The notes: a model not told the origin generated them from the letters alone. A DNA stretch of 6,249 bases from Promethearchaeota archaeon (GCA_016839425.1 JAEOUI010000100.1:1-6249); one strand, 5' to 3'. Positions 1-5,330 are shown, counted from the stretch's first letter. A program made the numbers and translations.

Positions 1-317
1 CTCAAGCGACTAACGAGTTTTATTGCATTGTTAAAATGCTTGTGAGCGTTTAAAAAATTTTCGTACAAAATACAGACATTTCCAGCATCCCTCAAGGAAT
101 GTAAGGCGTTGTTAATATTATCCTGATTAGCGTGAGCGATCGCAGCCTTGGCAAAACATTGCTCGGCTGAATAATATTCTTTCACGCTTAAATATTTTTC
201 TCCCACATCATCGTAATGCTTCGCAGCCTTTTTGAAATCCTTGTTTTCAAAGAATAAATCCGCCTTGCTTAGTTGCTCTTCGGCTTTCCTTAGTTGCTTT
301 TTGACTTTTTCCATCAT
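1..317 (-). CDS. Partial alpha-SNAP-like / TPR-like helical repeat protein (N-terminal 105 codons)
   Basis: The reading frame is open from the ATG at 317 to the left edge, so only the N-terminus is seen. An in-frame TAA lies directly before the ATG, which fixes the start; a second ATG follows at once, and GGTG lies 4 bases upstream as a weak ribosome binding site. The protein is soluble, charged and wholly helical in character, with no signal peptide or membrane segment. After a basic coiled stretch (3-18) come repeated helix pairs with small residues at packing positions: AA at 31-32, SAEQCFAKAA at 50-59, DAGN at 77-80, HFNNAI at 94-99. This order of helices, including 'AA..CF.KAA..H' followed by 'DAGN', closely matches the N-terminal half of eukaryotic alpha-SNAP, the adaptor that recruits NSF to SNARE complexes. 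An ordinary TPR protein is the main alternative. Reading the resemblance as homology is an inference from pattern recall, and function in this organism is unknown. Confidence 0.6.
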   Translation of the reverse strand, partial: MMEKVKKQLRKAEEQLSKADLFFENKDFKKAAKHYDDVGEKYLSVKEYYSAEQCFAKAAIAHANQDNINNALHSLRDAGNVCILYENFLNAHKHFNNAIKLVSRL

Positions 318-421
318 TTACACCGTGGTTTACTAAACGAGTAAGTCCTAAATCGAGACTCGCTCAATTTTGCATTCCATTTCTGGAGTTAAATGATTCA
401 ATAAATTAAAATGTTCAGAAT

Positions 422-430
422 ATAAAAAAA
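422..430 (-). terminator. Probable U-tract terminator after the 213-aa membrane protein gene
   Basis: On the minus strand a run of seven T lies about 25 bases after the stop codon at 455, inside a very AT-rich spacer. Archaeal RNA polymerase commonly stops at such U-tracts without a hairpin. The spacer 318-454 otherwise holds only the upstream region of the alpha-SNAP-like gene; I see no further gene in it. Confidence 0.35.
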
Positions 431-454
431 TGAAATAATTAAATTAACTATTTT

Positions 455-1096
455 CTAGTACGCCATAAGAACGAGAACAAAGGCAACCAAGATAACAGTT
501 CCGCTTACTAAATACCCCATTGGTTGTATCCACATAAAGCAAATAAACCCGACAATCAATACTAGATGCCAAGAATAGGGAATATTAGCCTTTATTTTTT
601 TCTGCAACGATAAGAGTAAGAATATTGAAATTACAATTCCTACAATGCCCCAAAATATATTAATAGGATCATACGAGGCAATACCCAAAGCAGATTCAAT
701 GATAGCAAATATTGCACCTATGAAAGCGACGATTTTCGAAGGCCAATAGGTTTCCTTCTGAGCTAATAATTCAAGCAAGCAAGCCACAAGAATAAGAACG
801 CCACAGACTAGCTGAAGTCCCGAATTAACAAACCATAATAAGACGAGGATGATTCCAATTATGAGAAGGAACCACCATTCGTAGGGTAATTTAAACTTCC
901 TCATATCTAATAGCCCTATGGATAAAAATAATACAAGAGCTATTACTATGATTAAAATAGCCCATAAGGCAGGAATTGGATTATTATCTTCAATACCTTC
1001 AATAATTAATTCAATCCCATTTCCAATCGTTATAAGCATACCAATAAGGGCAACGACTTTTGAAGCAGTTATTTGAATTTTCGAAGATTCTCCCAT
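455..1096 (-). CDS. Hypothetical polytopic membrane protein with two tandem four-helix modules (213 aa)
   Basis: I do not recognise a named family. The protein is almost entirely hydrophobic, with about eight membrane segments: roughly 13-32, 43-63, 74-91, 94-112, 121-140, 147-165, 176-191 and 195-212. It is an internal duplication. Residues 12-112 and 120-212 align end to end: SKVVALIG at 12-19 answers SKIVAFIG at 120-127, and the PYEWW motif at 71-75 answers PYSWH at 173-177, each just before the third helix of its module. No catalytic motif, metal site or signal peptide is visible. The next gene upstream (1207-2004) has the same two-module build and the same PYEWW motif, so the two are paralogues. 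No Shine-Dalgarno sequence precedes the ATG; a TATA-like box 20-30 bases upstream suggests a leaderless transcript. A membrane-embedded sensor, transporter or scaffold are all possible; nothing visible decides between them. Confidence 0.8.
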   Translation of the reverse strand: MGESSKIQITASKVVALIGMLITIGNGIELIIEGIEDNNPIPALWAILIIVIALVLFLSIGLLDMRKFKLPYEWWFLLIIGIILVLLWFVNSGLQLVCGVLILVACLLELLAQKETYWPSKIVAFIGAIFAIIESALGIASYDPINIFWGIVGIVISIFLLLSLQKKIKANIPYSWHLVLIVGFICFMWIQPMGYLVSGTVILVAFVLVLMAY

Positions 1097-1115
1097 TATA
1101 TTTCGCTTTTAATTT

Positions 1116-1128
1116 GTTTTAAATAAAA
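1116..1128 (-). promoter_or_regulatory. TATA-like box of the 213-aa membrane protein gene
   Basis: On the minus strand the sequence TTTTATTTAAAAC lies about 20-32 bases before the ATG at 1096. This is where an archaeal TATA box would put the transcription start at or next to the ATG. It is a motif and spacing argument in AT-rich DNA, so chance is a real alternative. Confidence 0.35.
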
Positions 1129-1178
1129 ATTCATTTAATATTATTAAGATATGGATTACTACTTAAAGTTTTATCAAG

Positions 1179-1187
1179 AAAAAAAAA
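1179..1187 (-). terminator. Probable U-tract terminator after the 265-aa membrane protein gene
   Basis: A run of nine T on the minus strand begins 20 bases past the stop codon at 1207. Together with the TATA-like box of the next gene, it suggests the two membrane protein genes are transcribed separately rather than as an operon. Confidence 0.4.
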
Positions 1188-1206
1188 GATAAATTATTGA
1201 TTAATT

Positions 1207-2004
1207 TTATTTCTCTACTAACATAAGGATAAATGAAATCAAGACAAGCGTACCAGCGATACCATTAGGTAAATATGCCCATAAAATGAACCCTAGGATA
1301 AAGACCATCCACCATTCATACGGTATGAATTTAATCTTTTCAAACATCGATAGGAGTAAGAGGATAACGACAATTATTCCCACGATTCCATCATAAATTG
1401 ATGAAACAGTAGCAGTGGCGAATAATGTAATAATGTTAAGAACGGCAAAAGCGCACCCAATCAAGCACATTAGCTTGGAGGCTTTCATATTTTTGTTCTT
1501 TAAAGCTTCCATTATACCAGCGATGATCAAAAGTATTCCACCTAATAAGTTCGAATCGGTACCAGTTAATCCAACGGCAAAACTTGTGCCCATAAATTCA
1601 AATAATAAAATTATAACTCCCAAAATGAGCAATACTTCAAATCGATAAAATTTAGTGAAAATGCTGATTTTTTTTAGGTTAGCATCTCCATAATTAAGGA
1701 TATCAATAACGAAAATCACGATAATTCCAAGGATAAATAGCATTATTCCTGCGAATATCATTAGACCTCCTAAAGTATTAGTTACCGTAGGTACAAGCGA
1801 ATTGTAACCACTCCAAAATGCTGTGGTTCCATGCCAAATAGTAATTAAAGCCGCCATAAGAGCAACGATTTTAGGTATGCCTTCAGGACCTTTAAAGCTT
1901 ACAATAGGACCATCTCTTGGTGTTTTTGGTTTCTTTTCCTTTGCCTTTTTTTCCTTTGGTTTCGTTTCTTTTTTTGTAGTTTCAGGTTTAGCTTCTTCTG
2001 TCAT
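1207..2004 (-). CDS. Hypothetical polytopic membrane protein with K/P/E-rich cytoplasmic tail (265 aa)
   Basis: I do not recognise a named family. From the ATG at 2004 the protein opens with a strongly basic, disordered tail (about residues 1-35, many Lys, Pro and Glu), very likely cytoplasmic. Two hydrophobic four-helix modules follow. Module 1 spans about 44-169 and carries a longer loop near 102-120. Module 2 spans about 175-264. Module 2 has the PYEWW motif at 228-232, identical to that in the first module of the 213-aa neighbour; 'PKIVALMAALITI' near 44 and 'SKLMCLIGCAFAV' near 176 mark the module starts. The frame can be extended to a TTG at 2013, but I prefer the ATG at 2004 because a TATA-like box lies about 19-26 bases before it and no ribosome binding site favours the TTG. 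The two genes look like an old gene duplication, with the tail gained or lost in one copy. No enzymatic motif is visible. Confidence 0.8.
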   Translation of the reverse strand: MTEEAKPETTKKETKPKEKKAKEKKPKTPRDGPIVSFKGPEGIPKIVALMAALITIWHGTTAFWSGYNSLVPTVTNTLGGLMIFAGIMLFILGIIVIFVIDILNYGDANLKKISIFTKFYRFEVLLILGVIILLFEFMGTSFAVGLTGTDSNLLGGILLIIAGIMEALKNKNMKASKLMCLIGCAFAVLNIITLFATATVSSIYDGIVGIIVVILLLLSMFEKIKFIPYEWWMVFILGFILWAYLPNGIAGTLVLISFILMLVEK

Positions 2005-2022
2005 ATTTATCAAATTTATTGA

Positions 2023-2030
2023 ATTTAAAA
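2023..2030 (-). promoter_or_regulatory. TATA-like box of the 265-aa membrane protein gene
   Basis: TTTTAAAT on the minus strand ends about 19 bases before the ATG at 2004, consistent with a leaderless transcript from that ATG. A second candidate, ATAATATAAAG on the same strand near 2046-2056, would instead give a leader of about 20 bases. Either may be used. Confidence 0.35.
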
Positions 2031-2132
2031 TTGATTTAATAAATTACTTTATATTATTTGTGCATTCTTGTTTATAAATTCGTTTGAAATAAAATATTTT
2101 CGACTAAATAAAATATAGAAATGAAATAATTT

Positions 2133-2151
2133 AAAAATAAAAAAATAAAAA
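2133..2151 (-). terminator. U-rich terminator of the hdrA-vhuD operon
   Basis: On the minus strand, beyond the SECIS hairpin, the sequence becomes three runs of five to seven T separated by single A's. It lies about 60 bases after the vhuD stop codon, so the SECIS would be retained in the 3' untranslated region of the message. Confidence 0.5.
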
Positions 2152-2174
2152 TACCGAAACCATTGCGGTGGTTT

Positions 2175-2209
2175 GTCCTCTTACGACTATTATTTTTTCG
2201 TAAGAATCA
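2175..2209 (-). promoter_or_regulatory. SECIS element, eukaryote/Lokiarchaeota-like, in the vhuD 3' UTR
   Basis: Read on the minus strand, beginning 2 bases after the vhuD TAG: TGAT (2209-2206), TCTTACGA (2205-2198), an 11-base loop beginning with five A's (2197-2187), TCGTAAGA (2186-2179), GGAC (2178-2175). The 8-bp stem is perfect. It is closed at the base by UGAU facing GGAC, which gives tandem G·A and A·G pairs, the kink-turn core of eukaryotic SECIS elements; the A-rich loop matches the apical A's. A lower helix can form between GCCGAA (2220-2215) and TTCGGT (2158-2153), with a small ACC/GGT hairpin in between. Methanococcal SECIS elements have a GAA/A internal loop instead, which is not seen here. 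The stem is shorter than the usual eukaryotic one. Presence directly after a gene with two Sec codons supports the call; folding and binding are not tested. Confidence 0.8.
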
Positions 2210-2211
2210 CT

Positions 2212-2646
2212 CTATTCGGCTTTTTTCTCACTTTTCCCTTTAAGGGGATTGTCGCCAAGTTTTTCGATAATACCCGATATCCGTATCGATTCGTTCTGAA
2301 ACCTTTGCCCCTCAGCTGCGCTACAATGGAACATCTGAATCCTTTCGGGAGAAATTCCCGTGGTTTTCAGAATTTCTTTGGTATATTCCACATTTCTATC
2401 AGCCACGAGGTTACCAGTTTCATAATCACATTCACCAGGGTATCATCCAACAACCATGACACCGTCAGCTCCTCCACCTATCGCCCTCATCATCAGGCTT
2501 GGAGTGACCCGACCGGTGCAATTGATCCTAATTGGCCTTATCGTTGCTGGGTATTGCGCTCGGATGGTTCCTGCCATATCGGCGCCACCGTATCCTCATT
2601 TCCAGCAAAGAAAAGACAATATTTTTGTGCTATTTTCCACCATCAT
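2212..2646 (-). CDS. vhuD: VhuD/MvhD-type [2Fe-2S] electron-transfer subunit, selenoprotein with two Sec (144 aa)
   Basis: This is the delta subunit of F420-non-reducing hydrogenase (MvhD/VhuD), which carries electrons from the hydrogenase (or formate dehydrogenase) small subunit into HdrA in the cytoplasm. Read with UGA as Sec, the frame is full length for the family. Visible motifs in order: L13-C14-W-K-U17-GYGGAD, which in Cys homologues is C-x2-C-SYGGAD; C43 in 'INCTGR'; VVG-U68-YPGEC73-DY, where homologues have GCHPGDC; and C108 in 'FHCSAAEG' near the C-terminus. Both UGA codons (2596-2598 and 2443-2445) therefore fall on conserved cysteines expected at or near the [2Fe-2S] site. The start is the ATG at 2646 or the adjacent one at 2643; GAGGTGAC just upstream suits the second slightly better. 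It begins 10 bases after hdrA ends. Without Sec decoding, only a 16-residue stub and a 64-residue C-terminal fragment would be called. A pseudogene is unlikely since no other stop or frameshift is present. Confidence 0.93.
2443..2445 (-). other. UGA Sec codon 68 of VhuD
   Basis: In-frame UGA inside VVG-U-YPGEC, where MvhD/VhuD proteins have the Cys of GCHPGDC. The frame is well conserved on both sides, so readthrough as selenocysteine is the natural reading. Confidence 0.9.
2596..2598 (-). other. UGA Sec codon 17 of VhuD
   Basis: In-frame UGA in LCWK-U-GYGGAD, replacing the second Cys of the N-terminal C-x2-C pair and giving C-x2-U. Methanococcal VhuD is known to use Sec in this N-terminal motif. 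Confidence 0.92.
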
Positions 2647-2647
2647 T

Positions 2648-2655
2648 GTCACCTC
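2648..2655 (-). promoter_or_regulatory. Shine-Dalgarno sequence of vhuD
   Basis: GAGGTGAC on the minus strand occupies most of the gap between the hdrA stop codon and the vhuD ATGs. It is a strong match to the archaeal 16S rRNA 3' end. Spacing is only about 1-2 bases to the first ATG (2646) and 4-5 to the second (2643), which favours the second as the real start. Confidence 0.7.
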
Positions 2656-2656
2656 T

Positions 2657-4633
2657 TTATACATCTTCGAGTATGGCATCGATTTGTTTTTCGTATTGTG
2701 GCTCTCGATAATATCGTAAAGTAATCGCTTCGGAAGGACAATTTGCGAGGCATGTTCCGCATCCTCTGCATAGAATCTCATTAACCTCGGCACCATCGGC
2801 TCTCAAGCTAATCGCATTATATGGACAATTGAGTTCGCAAAGTCCACATTTAGCGCATCGATCTTTTTCAACAGTTGCTCGAATGAGAAGTATGCGATAT
2901 TTATCCTTACCCATTAACCTTGCCAGCGAAGAGGCTGCCGCCCTACCTTGTGCGATCGATTCTGAAATCGATTTTGGCCCTTGACTCACACCAGCCAACA
3001 CGATTCCTGGTATTTTCGTATCGATAGGATTTAAACGCGAATGAAATTCCTTGAAAAAACCGTCTTGACTCGTTTCAAGTTTAAGCATCTTTCCAATTGC
3101 GTCTACACCTCTTGCAGGAACCATTGCAGCGGACAATACAATCATATCAAAAGTCATCTCCCGAGGACCTAAGGAGTCCCTGAGTGTGTTTTGAATGTTA
3201 ACCTTGATATCGTGTGTTTCGGGGTCTTCTTCTACTGTGGAAATATTAGTTCTCACATATTTGATGCCTTCCTTTCGAGATGCCGTAAAATATTCCTCGT
3301 AATCCTTTCCCGAAGAGCGCATATCCATATAAGCTACGGTGATATCAGAATCAGGATAATGCTGTTTGATGAGTTTCGTATTTTTAATGCTAATCATACA
3401 ACAAACTCCTGCGCTACAATAAGTATTTCGCTTTAAATCTCTTGAACCCACGCATTGAATGAAAAGTATCTTTTTCGGCCGCTTTCCATCTGATGGTCTT
3501 ACGAGGTGTCCAACAGTCGGACCGTTGGGTGCTAAAATACGTTCGAGTTGCATCTGTGTTATGACATTTGGATATATTCCATAACCAAGATATCCATCTT
3601 CGGGCGTATATTCGTCCCAACCCGTAGCAACGACGATAGATCCTACTTTCACACTTGTGATCTCATCTTTTTGGTCAAAATCAATGGCATTTAACTCGCA
3701 TACTCCCTTACAAAGCTCGCATTTTATGCATTTATCCATATCAATTTGAGCCATAGAAGGTACGGCTTGTGCAAAGGATACATAAATCGCTTTTCTTGCA
3801 TTTAAGCCCTCGTTAAATTCATCATATGCGTACGCAGGACATACCTCCGAACAGGAGCCGCAACCATTACAATCCTGTTTTACATATCGCGCCCTCTTCC
3901 TGATTTTTACATCGAAATTACCAACGAATCCCTTGACATCCTCGACTTCGCTGTAAGTATGTATATTTATTCCTGGGGTCCTTGCTGCTTCAAGCATCAC
4001 AGGACCGAGAATTCATATACTACAGTCGTCAGTTGGAAAGGTTCGATCTAGTTGGGCCATTTTTCCACCGATGGTTGGCGTTTTTTCGACGAGGTGTACT
4101 TCAAAACCTTGCTCCGCAAGGTCTATAGCAGAAGATAACCCCGCCACACCTCCACCAATTATAAGTGCTTTCTTCGTCACATCAACTTCCTTTACTAGTA
4201 TCGGCTCGAGAACTGCGGCACGAGCTACCGCAGACTTGATGGCGTCTTCAGCAACTCTTTGAGCTCCCGGCTTGTCGTTTCTATGGACGAAACTTGCGTG
4301 TTCCCGGATATTGACAAATTCTAAAAAGGAAGGATCTACGCCCATCGACTCCAACACGCTTTTGAAAACGGGCTCATGAGTCTTTGGCGTACACGATGCA
4401 ACTACTAACCTATTTGCGTTGCTTTCGATCATTTTTTCCTTGATAAATTCTGCTCCGGGTTCAGTACATAAACTTATATAATCGTCAGCAGCAACGACAT
4501 TAGGAAGTTTTCTCGAAAATTCTGCTAGAGCGGCACAGTCAACGATTTCTGCAACATTGATACCTCATTGGCATACGGCAACAAAAATTCTTGGCGTATC
4601 TTTAACTTCTTCAGTGCTTTTTGCTTCTACCAT
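2657..4633 (-). CDS. hdrA: HdrA-type flavin-bifurcating heterodisulfide reductase subunit A, selenoprotein with two Sec (658 aa)
   Basis: HdrA holds the FAD that splits electron pairs between ferredoxin and HdrBC in the cytoplasmic Mvh/Hdr complex. Read with UGA as Sec, 658 residues is the usual length. Domains: N-terminal segment with VAVC21-Q-U23-GIN (family: C-x-C-G-x-N) and 'ASCTPKTHEP' with C81; FAD-binding GGGVAG at 160-165 and 'GGKMAQLDRTFPTDDC204-S-I-U207'; inserted ferredoxin with C255/258/261/265 and C302/305/308/312; the HdrA hallmark Cys set C394 (QCVGSR), C406, C411, C412 for the atypical [4Fe-4S] cluster; FAD-domain end near 'IVLAGVSQGPKSI'; C-terminal ferredoxin with C593/596/599/603 and C622/625/628/632. 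The start ATG at 4633 is fixed by in-frame stops just upstream and by AAGAGATGA six bases before it. UGA codons lie at 4565-4567 and 4013-4015. HdrB, HdrC and hydrogenase genes are absent from the window. Asgard HdrA may serve a complex other than the methanogen one. Base composition is visibly less AT-rich than in the neighbouring membrane genes. Confidence 0.95.
4013..4015 (-). other. UGA Sec codon 207 of HdrA
   Basis: In-frame UGA in FPTDDCSI-U-ILGPVML, where HdrA homologues have Cys in 'DDCSICIL'. It sits close to the FAD-binding motif. Sec is known in methanococcal HdrA; I recall that case as being in this region but could not check it. Confidence 0.92.
4565..4567 (-). other. UGA Sec codon 23 of HdrA
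   Basis: In-frame UGA in VAVCQ-U-GINVAE, where HdrA homologues carry the second Cys of C-H-C-G-x-N. The ATG at 4633 and the clean frame between it and this codon show that the protein really starts upstream of the UGA. Confidence 0.85.
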
Positions 4634-4639
4634 TGCTTG

Positions 4640-4648
4640 TCATCTCTT
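4640..4648 (-). promoter_or_regulatory. Ribosome binding site of hdrA
   Basis: AAGAGATGA on the minus strand ends 6 bases before the ATG at 4633, a normal spacing. It contains an ATG in another frame (4643) that would give only a 10-residue peptide. A stronger-looking AAGGTGGAGAG lies farther up (4662-4672) without a suitable start near it. Confidence 0.5.
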
Positions 4649-4679
4649 GTGTACTTTTTAACTCTCCACCTTAATTGTA

Positions 4680-4690
4680 TTTTTTTATAA
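4680..4690 (-). promoter_or_regulatory. Candidate TATA box of the hdrA-vhuD operon
   Basis: TTATAAAAAAA on the minus strand lies about 47-57 bases before the hdrA ATG. Initiation some 25 bases downstream would leave a leader of roughly 25 bases that includes the ribosome binding site. A weaker box, TTAAAAA, lies nearer the ATG. The (TAA)5 run at 4688-4702 overlaps and makes the assignment uncertain. Confidence 0.4.
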
Positions 4691-4702
4691 TAATAATAAT
4701 AA
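4688..4702. repeat. (TAA)5 trinucleotide run
   Basis: Five perfect TAA units lie in the divergent promoter region between hdrA and the plus-strand gene. Variation in unit number between strains could alter promoter spacing, but that is speculation. Confidence 0.6.
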
Positions 4703-4761
4703 AAATAATGGATGTAATTTTAAATTCCCTAAATTTTAAATTCAAATTGTTTTATAAGATA

Positions 4762-4853
4762 GTTATTAACAATAAGCGTTTATAACAAGTAAATAGTAAC
4801 TCCTCAACGCTTTAAAAAAAAGTAAAAATTGAATCTAACATGTTATTAACAAT
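4762..4853. repeat. Direct repeat of GTTATTAACAAT (4762-4773 and 4842-4853)
   Basis: The same 12 bases occur twice, 80 bases apart. The first copy is in the intergenic region and the second begins on the last base of the start codon of the 142-aa gene. The core GTTA-T-TAAC is symmetrical, as for an operator. In such AT-rich DNA a chance match is quite possible, so this is a weak regulatory candidate. Confidence 0.2.
4811..4819 (+). promoter_or_regulatory. TATA-like box of the 142-aa membrane protein gene
   Basis: TTTAAAAAA lies about 21-29 bases before the ATG at 4840, and no Shine-Dalgarno sequence precedes that ATG, consistent with a leaderless transcript. TTTATAAC near 4779-4786 is an alternative that would give a leader of about 30 bases. 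Confidence 0.35.
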
Positions 4854-5268
4854 GTTTCAAGGCTTTGACAGTTTAACTTCAAATGAATTTTTTCCCTTAA
4901 TAATAGCAGGAATTGTTTTCCTTGTCATGGCAACCACTTGGGTGCCCATCCTCAAAATTGGTCTTGTTGCTGCCAAGGCAGAAATTAAAAGAGAATGGAA
5001 ATGGGTTTTTGCAAGTGCATTCATACAAGCAGGTGCGGTGTTCTTCATAATGCTCCCTATTTTCTTGAACATGCTTTTAGAAACTAACATGGAGGGAGGC
5101 CCACCAGTCGGATTGATTTTAGGGACCATGAGCGTGGGATTATTCATCGACTTGAACATCTTGAACATGCTTCATCGCATTGGAATTAAGAAAGCACTAA
5201 TCATTTTCATATTCGAAATCATTCCCGTCGTTATCATCATGGGCGCTACCTTGAGCATGGAGTTTTGA
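4840..5268 (+). CDS. Hypothetical small membrane protein with four helices (142 aa)
   Basis: I do not recognise the family. After a short polar N-terminus there are four likely membrane segments at about 17-38, 57-80, 89-110 and 117-137. The loop between the first two is charged (KAEIKREWKW, 46-55), while the loop between the second and third is short and has Glu and Gly-Gly-Pro-Pro (81-89). The positive charges near 46-53 and 113-118 predict both those loops to be cytoplasmic, with N- and C-termini outside. No cysteine, His cluster or catalytic motif is seen. An in-frame ATG at 4852 is an alternative start. It is the only plus-strand gene in the window and diverges from hdrA across about 200 bases; there is no evidence that it is functionally linked to HdrA. 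It lacks the PYEWW motif of the two duplicated membrane proteins. Confidence 0.75.
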   Translation: MLLTMFQGFDSLTSNEFFPLIIAGIVFLVMATTWVPILKIGLVAAKAEIKREWKWVFASAFIQAGAVFFIMLPIFLNMLLETNMEGGPPVGLILGTMSVGLFIDLNILNMLHRIGIKKALIIFIFEIIPVVIIMGATLSMEF

Positions 5269-5330
5269 AATTACAAAAAAATCAAAAATTGTCAGGATAT
5301 TAGTATTTATTAAGATTTTAAAGACTAAGA

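Noticed and set aside
1415..1648. Plus-strand frames at 1415-1648 and 1823-2077 opposite the 265-aa membrane protein
   Set aside because: They mirror the hydrophobic codons and the Lys-rich tail of the minus-strand gene; low-complexity shadows.
2175..2209. The hairpin as a simple intrinsic terminator
   Set aside because: No U-tract follows it directly; the U-rich run begins more than 20 bases later. The UGAN/NGAN closing quartet is better explained by SECIS function.
2173..2724. Plus-strand open frame of 183 codons opposite vhuD, and a second one at 2456-2719
   Set aside because: They are shadows of vhuD and of the SECIS. Their translations show no domain, and the opposite strand carries a well-conserved gene once UGA is read as Sec.
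2596..2796. 66-residue minus-strand frame starting inside the hdrA 3' end and ending at a UGA
   Set aside because: Its last part is the real VhuD N-terminus (residues 1-16) read up to the Sec codon. The part before the ATG at 2646 is hdrA sequence in the wrong frame.
3191..3436. Plus-strand frame of 81 codons opposite hdrA (also 4071-4262)
   Set aside because: Antisense shadows of hdrA without a plausible start context or recognisable protein.
4013..4432. Separate 139-residue FAD-binding protein ending in DDCSI
   Set aside because: It is the middle of HdrA, bounded only by a Sec UGA at its end and by an internal ATG at its start; the frame continues on both sides.
2212..4633. hdrA and vhuD as decaying pseudogenes with nonsense mutations
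   Set aside because: All four premature stops are UGA, all lie on conserved Cys positions, there is no frameshift, and a SECIS-like hairpin follows. Random decay would not give this pattern.
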